NCBI GenBank assembly: GCA_038256565.1
Contig: JBBSKG010000067.1
Location: 1-15,013 of the forward strand
DNA from: JACOTK01 sp038256565
Lineage (GTDB): Bacteria; Actinomycetota; Acidimicrobiia; Acidimicrobiales; CADCSY01
DNA length: 15,013 nt
Direction: 5' to 3'
Every line of letters starts with the position of its first letter. The stretch's first letter is position 1. The position numbers and the translations under genes were made by a program. The notes below the pieces were generated by a model. That model was given only the letters and a program-made list of their open reading frames with translations. It had not been told where the DNA came from and searched no databases. Of this stretch, positions 1 to 7,005 are shown piece by piece.

Positions 1-1
1 C

Positions 2-88
2 TCGGCGGCGATGAGCCTTAGTTACGGCTGGCTCTTCGACACACCAAAAAACCCGGAATATCCGGTCCCAACCACCAATCGGACCTGA
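2..88 (+). CDS. possible 3' end of an unknown gene (partial)
   Basis: Reading frame 2 is open from the window edge to a TGA at 86-88, giving about 28 residues that end in YPVPTTNRT. The composition (aromatic, Pro and Asn residues) is compatible with a protein tail, but the stretch is too short to recognise. The other plus-strand frame that starts at base 1 stops at 19-21. This may be chance. Confidence 0.2.
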   Translation, partial: SAAMSLSYGWLFDTPKNPEYPVPTTNRT

Positions 89-352
89 TGCAAAAGACCT
101 GCCGGTTCACTCTAACCCGAGCCGAACGGAGTACCGAGAGCACAGTGGGCTGGTGAGCCAACCGCCGAAAACACCCCGCAACATCCTGTCGAGATAGGCA
201 ATCCACCATGCAACTGCTATCAGGCTCTGGCTACCATCGCCCCGTAGGAACGGCCGATTGGCCCCGCTTGCCGACTAACTTCTACTGCCAACCGGCCGAC
301 ACTAACGGTAGATCCCTCACACTCTGATAGCAATTTTGGGTATCTTTCGACG
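89..352. other. intergenic stretch without a recognisable gene
   Basis: No open frame here has a credible start, ribosome site or protein-like composition. The minus-strand frames (18-209, 220-420, 282-578) give Arg-rich low-quality translations, and two of them run into the start of the ATPase gene. I see no tRNA-like fold or array. It probably holds the upstream region of the defence-like operon and a degraded flank of the island. Confidence 0.5.
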
Positions 353-358
353 TAGAAT
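353..358 (+). promoter_or_regulatory. candidate -10 box of the ATPase/RloB operon
   Basis: TAGAAT fits the TANNNT pattern of actinobacterial -10 boxes. A start of transcription near 365 would leave a leader of about 30 nt with GAGG at 382-385 before the ATG at 395. No good -35 box is visible at the usual distance, so this is a weak call. Confidence 0.3.
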
Positions 359-394
359 GGTCTGAGCGTGCAACAACCCGCGAGGATGTCCACC

Positions 395-1681
395 ATGCTC
401 TTGCGATTCGCAGTGTCCAACCACAGATCAATTCTCGATTCGGCCGAGCTGTCGATGATCGCGGTAGACGACGACCGCCCTGCAACCCGGGGCTTCGATC
501 GGCTTTCTGAGCGCGTGCTGACCGTTGCAGGTGTCTATGGGCCGAACGCGTCGGGAAAGTCCAATGTCTTGGACGCAATCGCCTGGCTGTCCCGCGCCGT
601 CAGCACCTCGCTCAAGCGGTGGGAAGACTTCATCCCGCGCGATCCGCACCGCTTCGGAAACGGAATGAGTCGGCCATCCACCTTCAGTATCGAATTCATG
701 TCTGGAGGCATTCGCTACGACTACTCACTAGAGGTGAACGATGACTGCATCGTCTACGAAAGCCTGCACAGTTACCCCGAACGCCGCAGGAGACTTCTCT
801 TCGAGCGAGACTTAGATGAGATCGACTTCCGGCGTGGAACGAGCGGACAAGTCGCTATCAGAGAGCTGTTAAGTCCGACGACACTCGCCCTGTCAGCAGC
901 CCTTCGCTATGACGATCCCGACCTCCGGGCAGCAGGGCTAACCATTTCCAGAATTGGCACGCAAGGCCTGCGCAGGCCATCTCGATTTGGTCCTCCGATC
1001 GGTGGAGCGATGGGGGGACCGTTCGGATACAGAGGAGTCCTCACGGAGAGATTCTTCGACAACGACCGGCACTCTGGACAAGAGTCCTTGTTCGGCTCGG
1101 ATGATGTGTACGCGAGTCGCAGCGAAGCTGCCCTAGCGCTTCTGAAGTTCGCCGATCTCGGAATCGATGGGGTCGAGATTGTGGAGGACGACAGTAGTGA
1201 AGTTCGGGGCCCTCGGCGACGCGTGCAGCTTATTCACCGGTCAAGCGACGGACCGGTCGCTTTCGAGCTCTTTGACGAATCAGAAGGCACCAGGACGTGG
1301 TTCCGCCTGATCGGGCCGGCGCTCGCGGCCCTCGATGCAGGTCAGCTACTGATCTTCGATGAGATCGATGCGAGTCTCCACCCACGGCTGTCAGCGCGCC
1401 TGCTCGAACTGTTTCAGGACTCCGCCACCAACCCCAATGGGGCTCAGTTGATCTTCACGACCCACGACACCAGTCTCCTGGGCTGCCTGAATCGTGACGA
1501 AGTCTGGCTCACCGAGAAAGACGACAACGGAGCCACAACGATCACTGCTCTCGCCGACTACGGCAGCACCCGCGTGCGGCAGTCACTCAACTTGGAGAAG
1601 GCCTACCTCCAAGGGCGGTTCGGTGGCGTACCCGAACTCGACCAGATGGTGCTCAAGCATGCTCTCGGTCTTGCTAACTAA
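395..1681 (+). CDS. AAA-family (ABC/SMC-like) ATPase, AbiLi-like partner of RloB
   Basis: A 428-residue ATPase of the AAA_21/AAA_15 type. The N-terminus MLLRFAVSNHRSI matches the usual opening of this family. A Walker A motif GPNASGKS lies at residues 49-56. Near the C-terminus come a signature-like SEGTRTWFRLI, Walker B LLIFDEIDASLHPRL, and an H-loop TTHDTSLL. I prefer the ATG at 395 because GAGG sits 9 nt upstream and the protein then begins with the family motif; an upstream in-frame GTG at 368 would add nine residues. The stop at 1679-1681 overlaps the next ATG by one base (TAATG), implying translational coupling to the RloB-like gene. By analogy with AbiLi and other defence ATPases it probably senses infection and controls its partner nuclease. 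The phage-defence role is inferred from family and pairing, not shown here. Confidence 0.85.
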   Translation: MLLRFAVSNHRSILDSAELSMIAVDDDRPATRGFDRLSERVLTVAGVYGPNASGKSNVLDAIAWLSRAVSTSLKRWEDFIPRDPHRFGNGMSRPSTFSIEFMSGGIRYDYSLEVNDDCIVYESLHSYPERRRRLLFERDLDEIDFRRGTSGQVAIRELLSPTTLALSAALRYDDPDLRAAGLTISRIGTQGLRRPSRFGPPIGGAMGGPFGYRGVLTERFFDNDRHSGQESLFGSDDVYASRSEAALALLKFADLGIDGVEIVEDDSSEVRGPRRRVQLIHRSSDGPVAFELFDESEGTRTWFRLIGPALAALDAGQLLIFDEIDASLHPRLSARLLELFQDSATNPNGAQLIFTTHDTSLLGCLNRDEVWLTEKDDNGATTITALADYGSTRVRQSLNLEKAYLQGRFGGVPELDQMVLKHALGLAN

Positions 1682-2340
1682 TGGCAAGGAACCGAAAACC
1701 ATCAGGACGTAAGCGACCCCCGCCAACGTCTCTGAGGCGACGATCCGGCTTCCGGCCGCCAAAACGAACCTTCGTCGTGTTCTGCGAGGGCGAGAGAACC
1801 GAGCCCGAGTACATCTTTGCACTGAAGCAGGAGCCGGCCGTTCGCGACATCGCAGCAGTTGACATCCGGCTGAACAAGGAAACTGCCGGATCCGTGCCCA
1901 TGACGCTAGTGCGGGCCGCAACAGATCACCGCCAACGTGCCGACAAGGAGGAAGGGGAGATCGATGAGATCTGGTGCATCTTCGATGTCGAGTGGCCCCA
2001 AAATCATCCCGATCTCCCAGAAGCGATCACCCTCGCCCACAACGCTCGCGTGAACCTGGCAATCTCAAATCCATGCTTCGAACTATGGCTGGCGCTGCAC
2101 TTCCAAGACCAAGCCGCTTGGCTGAAGAACGACGACGCACGCCGGCTTCGACGTGTCCACGATGCGGCGATCGACAAAGGGCTTGACGGTACGCTCTACA
2201 TGCCGTTGCGACATGCGGCGAAGGACCGCGCCCGTTCCCTCGAGACAAATCATGCTGGCAACGACACGAAGTTCCCTCATGACAACCCATCCTCTGGAAT
2301 GCACCGTTTCATCCAGGCTGTCGAAAGCAAGTCGAACTAG
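1681..2340 (+). CDS. RloB family protein (AbiLii-like putative nuclease)
   Basis: A 219-residue protein with a basic N-terminal tail (residues 1-29) followed by the RloB core. FVVFCEGERTEPEY at 31-44 resembles the first acidic motif of Toprim-like nucleases (E36, E38). WCIFDVEW at 98-105 supplies further acidic residues (D102, E104), and SNPCFELWLALHF at 129-141 is a hallmark of the family. Length is normal for RloB. Its start shares one base with the stop of the ATPase gene, so the two are surely co-translated. RloB-like proteins occur in type I restriction loci and, as AbiLii, in abortive-infection pairs with an AAA ATPase. The likely role is the effector of a two-gene defence module; the substrate is unknown. 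It ends only a few bases before an IS30 transposase fragment. Confidence 0.82.
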   Translation: MARNRKPSGRKRPPPTSLRRRSGFRPPKRTFVVFCEGERTEPEYIFALKQEPAVRDIAAVDIRLNKETAGSVPMTLVRAATDHRQRADKEEGEIDEIWCIFDVEWPQNHPDLPEAITLAHNARVNLAISNPCFELWLALHFQDQAAWLKNDDARRLRRVHDAAIDKGLDGTLYMPLRHAAKDRARSLETNHAGNDTKFPHDNPSSGMHRFIQAVESKSN

Positions 2341-2353
2341 AGGCCTCAGGGAT

Positions 2354-2464
2354 CCGATCGCTATCACCTACGGCATCAATGTCTGGTTCTGTAATCCACA
2401 CTCGCCATGGCAACGTGGCCAGATCGAGAACCTGAATCGTCAATGGCGTTACCATCTCGGTCGA
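2354..2464 (+). pseudogene. IS30-family transposase fragment (C-terminal integrase core)
   Basis: In the frame that contains 2375-2377 the translation includes FCNPHSPWQRGQIENLNRQ (from about 2387), closely resembling the IS30 integrase motif around the last catalytic Glu (consensus near PHSPWQRG-NEN-N). Only this end of the DDE domain is left: the two Asp residues and the helix-turn-helix part are missing, and similarity fades after about 2464, although the frame stays open to 2578. No terminal inverted repeats are visible. It is a decayed insertion-sequence relic immediately after the RloB-like gene and marks past rearrangement at this edge of the island. Confidence 0.7.
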
Positions 2465-2582
2465 AAGTCTCTCAGATCTGGAACGTATACGCCCTCCAAT
2501 TTAGAAAGAACCTCACACTTCCTCGATATGGGCTTACCAACCACGGCTCGCTACTTGATTCTCGCTGCGCCGACGTAGGCCA

Positions 2583-2807
2583 CTAGGTGCAAGCACGATC
2601 GCCTCGGCGGACAACCCTGCCGTCAGCGTCTAGCTCCACGTAAGAGCGGCCTTCCTCAGCGAACTGTTCCACCAGATTAAACCCAGCACGTCGATCAGCG
2701 ATCCGCTCCGTCCACTCGGCCCGCACCACCGCCTGTTCTTCGGGCGTCATGTCGTCATATGAACGACGCTTTTCTAGTACTTCCATGATGTGGCGCAGCG
2801 GTTTCAC
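2583..2807 (-). CDS. small hypothetical protein downstream of pyrE
   Basis: A soluble, charged protein of 74 residues from a GTG start 8 nt after the pyrE stop, or 67 residues from the ATG at 2786. Neither start has a clear ribosome site, so the choice is open. The middle (about 20-50) is rich in Glu and Arg and looks helical; the end contains SYVELDADGRVVRRG, which resembles a short beta hairpin. There is no membrane segment or signal peptide. The length and charge recall small antitoxin-like proteins, but no partner toxin adjoins it and I do not recognise the family. Its closeness to pyrE suggests a shared transcript. Confidence 0.6.
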   Translation of the reverse strand: MKPLRHIMEVLEKRRSYDDMTPEEQAVVRAEWTERIADRRAGFNLVEQFAEEGRSYVELDADGRVVRRGDRACT

Positions 2808-2815
2808 GGCATGAA

Positions 2816-3394
2816 TTAACTGCCGATTTCGACCTTGCCGACGGGCTCTATTCCGAGATCTAAATAGGTAAGCATCGGCACATAGGGAACTCCGACGCTG
2901 GCGAAATATGCAGCGGCTGCATCGCCTCGGTCGACAAGTGACGTTGCGAACACCACGTTGCCCCCTTCTTCAATTACGTGATCGCACGCGTCACGAATCG
3001 AACCGCCTGTGGTGATTACATCTTCGACAACCATCACTCGCATGCCAGGAGTAATGCGGGCACCTTCGATTCGTCTATTAGTACCTCGACCCTTAGTTTC
3101 CTTGCGGATCAAGAACCACTTGCATCGGGCAGCCTGGGCAATAGCGAAAGTGAACGGGACCGCTCCAAGGACTAGGCCACCAACTGCATCAAACTCAATT
3201 CCAGCAGAACTAGCAGCACGACACATCGCCTCGCCAACGTATTCCAAATCTTCAGGATCATCGACCGCCAACTTCCCATCAATGAAGTCCCGACTCATCT
3301 CCCCCGATGCAAGCCGGATCGGCTCATCAGTATGAGTAAGTACCTCTGGGTCCATCACCAGCTTACGGATACGCTCGAAATCAATTTGTTCCAT
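2816..3394 (-). CDS. pyrE: orotate phosphoribosyltransferase
   Basis: A 192-residue cytosolic enzyme that joins orotate to PRPP to give orotidine 5'-phosphate in de novo pyrimidine synthesis. The PRPP-binding motif VMVVEDVITTGGS is at residues 120-132, and the flexible catalytic loop RKETKGRGTNRRIEG at 97-111. The substrate-side segment near 70-80 (AVGGLVLGAVP) also fits. Length is normal. The ATG at 3394 has no clear Shine-Dalgarno sequence; TAAACT ends about 8 nt upstream and could be a -10 box for a leaderless transcript. The gene stands apart from other pyr genes in this window and diverges from the transporter gene across 267 bp. Confidence 0.93.
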   Translation of the reverse strand: MEQIDFERIRKLVMDPEVLTHTDEPIRLASGEMSRDFIDGKLAVDDPEDLEYVGEAMCRAASSAGIEFDAVGGLVLGAVPFTFAIAQAARCKWFLIRKETKGRGTNRRIEGARITPGMRVMVVEDVITTGGSIRDACDHVIEEGGNVVFATSLVDRGDAAAAYFASVGVPYVPMLTYLDLGIEPVGKVEIGS

Positions 3395-3661
3395 TCAAAG
3401 TGAGTTTAGACATCACTCTTATGAAACCAGAGGAGCACGCAGCCTCCGCCTGATTGACCTAAGCACTCAATTATGCTGCTTTACCAGCATATATATGAAC
3501 TTCATCGATGTAATTTGTCCAGTCTTTTGTCCACCAAGAAGCGCTATTTAATGGGCCAAGAACGCTACACACACGGTTGACGAGTAAGACGTGAGGGAGG
3601 TGTGCGCCGCTTGTAACAAATGGAACACAATGAGGAAACAGCGACCCGCCACCCTGTATGA
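3395..3661. promoter_or_regulatory. divergent intergenic region between pyrE and the transporter gene
   Basis: AT-richer than its flanks and without a gene. It must hold the promoters of both divergent genes. Visible elements are a 7-bp inverted repeat TATGCTG/CAGCATA with a 6-base loop (3472-3491) and a direct repeat TTTGTCCA at 3514-3521 and 3526-3533 with a 12-bp period. TTGACG at 3577-3582 resembles a -35 box but has no matching -10 box. Which element serves which gene is unknown. Confidence 0.45.
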
Positions 3662-5191
3662 ATGATTTCTAATACCCCTCATCGCCCGAGCCCGTCTGAA
3701 TTGATCTCTGTGGTATTTCGACGCGGTGGGCCCCAGCGCACACTTCACCTCACGTGGATTGCATTCTTCTTGTCGTTTGTCGTCTGGTTCAACTTCGCAC
3801 CATTTGCCACCGACATCGGCAAGCAGTTCGGCCTTGATAAAGGCCAACTCGTCACCCTCGGACTATGCAACCTTGCGCTAACCGTGCCAGCACGACTCAT
3901 CATCGGCGGCGTCCTTGACCGTTTCGGGCCACGCAAAACCTTCTCGGGAATATTGATATTCGCCCTGTTTCCATGTCTGTTATTCGCCACTGCGCAAAGC
4001 TTCACCATGTTGCTAATCAGTCGACTGCTTGTCAGCGTCGTTGGTGCCGGGTTCGTAGTCGGCATTCGCATGGTCGCCGAATGGTTTCCCCCAACCGAAG
4101 TGGGAACCGCCGAAGGTGTTTATGGCGGGTGGGGCAACTTTGGTGCTGCCGCTTCGGCAATCGTGTTGCCCATCATTGCTGGCATAGCCGGTGGTGAAGA
4201 AGGCTGGCGCTGGGCCGCAGCACTTACCGGAATCGCCGCCGCCTCATATGGCATTGCCTACTCCAAGCTCGTCTCTGACACTCCCGCTGGCGTTCCTTAT
4301 GCACGAGCCAAGAGTGCTGCCGCCCTTGAAGTCACCAACCACAAGGCGGTATTCGGACTAATGGCCATGTTTGTTCCAGCAGCCGTTGCACTAGGCGTCA
4401 TCGTTTGGCGGGTACGCAGGGTCGATGTCATCGGAACGACCGCCATGATTATTGGGTTTGGCCTTACGGCACTGTTTCTCATCTACCAAATCAATGCCGT
4501 TCGCCGTGTCAATCGCCAGGCTTTGACCGCCACCTATCCAGCCGACCAGCAATATCCGTTCCGCTCGGTCGTGGTGCTTTCGCTCGCCTACTTCTGCACC
4601 TTTGGTTCCGAACTGGCCGCCGTGTCTTATCTACCGCAGTTCTTCGAATCAACATGGGGACTATCAACTGCACTTGCGGGTGCTGCGGCCTCGGCGTTTG
4701 CCTTCATGAACCTGGTGTCACGCCCCGCAGGAGGATTCATCTCTGACTTAGTACAGAGTCGGAAACGTTGGCTAGCTGTTCTCGTAGGCGGGCTCGGAGT
4801 TGGCTATCTCGCTATGTCGACCATGACCAGCGCTTGGCCCGTCGGAGGCGCAATTGCCCTCGTGCTAGTGGCCTCAATATTTGCCCAGGCAGGAAATGGT
4901 GCCATCTATGCAATCGTCCCGCTCGTGCGCAAACAAGCTGGAGGTCAGATCGCAGGAATGGCCGGGGCATACGGCAACATCGGCGGCATCGCCTTTCTCT
5001 CCACGTTGTTATTCGTAACACCGCGAGGGTTCTTTCTCATCATGGCGGGTGCTTCCACAATCGTGTTGATCTGCTGTCGCTGGTTGGTCGAACCTTCTCG
5101 TAACCACGGCTCGGCCGCAAACGTTGCCGACGCCGAACTCGCCACCGAACCAGCCGCTGAACACATAGCACCTGAAGCAATAGCTGTATAA
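3662..5191 (+). CDS. NNP/NarK-family major facilitator transporter
   Basis: A 509-residue polytopic membrane protein. It carries both glycine-rich signatures of the nitrate/nitrite porter family, YGGWGNFGAA at residues 154-163 and GMAGAYGNIGG at 432-442. The two arginines that bind the anion in NarK appear to be kept: R78 in TVPARLIIGG and R354 in LVSRPAGGF. The MFS loop motif DRFGPR follows TM2. The middle (about 230-280) has extra hydrophobic segments and a basic loop; the tail (475-509) is Ala/Glu-rich and cytosolic. No ribosome site precedes the ATG. Family knowledge points to nitrate/nitrite, but the neighbours downstream are flavin monooxygenases and no nitrate-assimilation gene is present, so another small anion is possible. 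It is separated from the first monooxygenase by 110 bp. Confidence 0.85.
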   Translation: MISNTPHRPSPSELISVVFRRGGPQRTLHLTWIAFFLSFVVWFNFAPFATDIGKQFGLDKGQLVTLGLCNLALTVPARLIIGGVLDRFGPRKTFSGILIFALFPCLLFATAQSFTMLLISRLLVSVVGAGFVVGIRMVAEWFPPTEVGTAEGVYGGWGNFGAAASAIVLPIIAGIAGGEEGWRWAAALTGIAAASYGIAYSKLVSDTPAGVPYARAKSAAALEVTNHKAVFGLMAMFVPAAVALGVIVWRVRRVDVIGTTAMIIGFGLTALFLIYQINAVRRVNRQALTATYPADQQYPFRSVVVLSLAYFCTFGSELAAVSYLPQFFESTWGLSTALAGAAASAFAFMNLVSRPAGGFISDLVQSRKRWLAVLVGGLGVGYLAMSTMTSAWPVGGAIALVLVASIFAQAGNGAIYAIVPLVRKQAGGQIAGMAGAYGNIGGIAFLSTLLFVTPRGFFLIMAGASTIVLICCRWLVEPSRNHGSAANVADAELATEPAAEHIAPEAIAV

Positions 5192-5269
5192 ACCCCCACC
5201 TCGATAGCAGCTAACCAATCTCATTTGGACCCAGCCATATGGAGCGAAGCTAAACTGATCAACTGAACG

Positions 5270-5283
5270 GGTACATAGGTACC
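5270..5283. repeat. short inverted repeat upstream of the first monooxygenase
   Basis: GGTAC-ATAG-GTACC forms a perfect 5-bp inverted repeat, 18 nt before the ATG at 5302. It lies where a promoter core or operator would be expected. It is short enough to arise by chance. Confidence 0.3.
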
Positions 5284-5301
5284 AGACGCACAGGGGGAAA
5301 A

Positions 5302-6906
5302 ATGTCCGACTCATCACAACGCTTCGATGCTGTCATCGTGGGTGCCGGGTTCTCAGGCATGTACATGCTTCACCGCCTCCGTGAACTGGGCTTTTCATGT
5401 CGGGTCTTCGAGGCTGGCGACGGAGTTGGCGGCACCTGGTATTGGAACCGTTACCCAGGCGCTCGCTGTGACTCAGAAAGCATGTACTACTCCTATTCGT
5501 TCTCGTCTGAACTTGAACAGGAATGGAACTGGACTGAGCGTTACCCTGGGCAACCCGAGATCTTGAGCTACCTAAATCATGTAGCCGACCGCTTCGATCT
5601 ACGCCGTGACATTCAGTTCGAAACCCGCGTAAACGCTGCTCTATTTAATGAGTCATCTAACGAATGGACCGTCACCACCTCCAACGGTGACACCATCACC
5701 TCCACCTTTTGCGTCATGGCCACGGGCTGTCTCTCGGTACCTAATGCACCCAATATCAAGGGTGTTGACGACTTTGAAGGTGCGACCTACCACACCGGTC
5801 AATGGCCCCATGAAGGAGTTGACTTCACAGGTAAACGAGTCGCCGTCATTGGCACCGGGTCATCGGCCATTCAAGCAATCCCCCTCGTTGCCGAACAAGC
5901 CGAGCAACTCACTGTCTTCCAACGGACTCCGAACTTTATGGTGCCTGCCCACAATGGCCCGCTCGACCCCGAGTTCGAGCGTGATTGGAAGGCCGACTAC
6001 GCCGAATGGCGGCGCAAGGGCCGTGAATCATTCGGTGGTTTCCCCTACCCTCCCGGCAACCGATCTGCTCTTGAACTAAGCCCCGAAGAACAACTCGACG
6101 CTTATGAAGAAGCTTGGAAGATCGGTGGCTTTCGCTTCCTCAGCACGTTCTATGACTTAATAATCAATGAGGAAGCCAATGAGACGGCATCGGAGTTTGT
6201 GCGGTCCAAAATCGCTCAAATCGTTAAAGACCCAGAGACCGCACAAAAACTGATGCCGAGGGATTATCCAATTGGCACCAAGCGCTTGGCGCTCGACACT
6301 CACTACTTCCAGACCTACAACCGTGACAACGTCACACTGGTCGATATCAAAGCGCACCCAATCGACGCCATCACCACCACTGGCATTCGTACTGATGAAT
6401 CAGACTATGAGTTCGATGCAATCGTGTTTGCCACTGGCTTTGATGCCATGACGGGTGCACTTACAAAGATCGACATTCGTGGCCGTAGCAATACTGCTTT
6501 GCAAGAAAAATGGGAAGCCGGCCCCAAGACCTACCTCGGTCTAGGCATCGCTGGGTTCCCGAACCTATTCACTATCACCGGCCCAGGCAGCCCTTCGGTG
6601 CTCAGCAACATGCCGGTGTCGATCGAGCAACACGTCGACTGGATAACCGACTGCCTCGTCTATCTGCGTGACCGCAAGGTTGCCTGCATCGAAGCGACTG
6701 CCGAGGCCGAAGAGGCCTGGGTGGCTCACGTCAACGAGGTGGCCGACTTCACCCTATTCCCCAAGGCCAACTCTTGGTATATAGGAGCAAACATTCCGGG
6801 CAAACCCCGAGTTTTCATGCCATACCTAGGTGGCGTTGGCCCATATCGAGCCCGCTGCAACGAAATAGCCGCCAACGACTACACCGGGTTCGCCCTTACT
6901 TTTTAG
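5302..6906 (+). CDS. class B flavin (Baeyer-Villiger) monooxygenase, cyclohexanone-type
   Basis: A 534-residue FAD- and NADPH-dependent enzyme expected to insert oxygen next to a ketone, giving an ester or lactone. The FAD Rossmann motif GAGFSG is at 14-19, followed by GGTWYWNRYPGARCDSES at 43-60, typical of the cyclohexanone monooxygenase group. The Baeyer-Villiger fingerprint F-x-G-x3-H-x3-W-P is complete at 158-169. The NADPH Rossmann motif GTGSSA lies at 184-189, and GTKRLALD carries R328, the expected catalytic Arg. Length is normal. A strong ribosome site (GGGGG, 5293-5297) precedes the ATG. A second, clearly different monooxygenase follows after 99 bp. The substrate (cyclic, linear or aromatic ketone) cannot be told from the sequence. 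Confidence 0.9.
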   Translation: MSDSSQRFDAVIVGAGFSGMYMLHRLRELGFSCRVFEAGDGVGGTWYWNRYPGARCDSESMYYSYSFSSELEQEWNWTERYPGQPEILSYLNHVADRFDLRRDIQFETRVNAALFNESSNEWTVTTSNGDTITSTFCVMATGCLSVPNAPNIKGVDDFEGATYHTGQWPHEGVDFTGKRVAVIGTGSSAIQAIPLVAEQAEQLTVFQRTPNFMVPAHNGPLDPEFERDWKADYAEWRRKGRESFGGFPYPPGNRSALELSPEEQLDAYEEAWKIGGFRFLSTFYDLIINEEANETASEFVRSKIAQIVKDPETAQKLMPRDYPIGTKRLALDTHYFQTYNRDNVTLVDIKAHPIDAITTTGIRTDESDYEFDAIVFATGFDAMTGALTKIDIRGRSNTALQEKWEAGPKTYLGLGIAGFPNLFTITGPGSPSVLSNMPVSIEQHVDWITDCLVYLRDRKVACIEATAEAEEAWVAHVNEVADFTLFPKANSWYIGANIPGKPRVFMPYLGGVGPYRARCNEIAANDYTGFALTF

Positions 6907-6927
6907 CAATTATAGAGTTTGTTTATA

Positions 6928-6933
6928 TATAAT
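6928..6933 (+). promoter_or_regulatory. candidate -10 box for the second monooxygenase
   Basis: An exact TATAAT in a short AT-rich patch (6906-6935) between the two monooxygenase genes. No convincing -35 box is found 17 bases upstream. If real, the second gene has its own promoter with a leader of about 65 nt. Confidence 0.35.
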
Positions 6934-7005
6934 CTTCGGGTTACCGGAATTCGTTCCTAGTAGTCTCGAAATTCTGATGCCATACCAGCTCACCAGGGGG
7001 AGAAC

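Noticed and set aside
220..578. Minus-strand frames overlapping the start of the ATPase gene
   Set aside because: Arg-rich translations without motifs, conflicting with a well-supported gene on the other strand.
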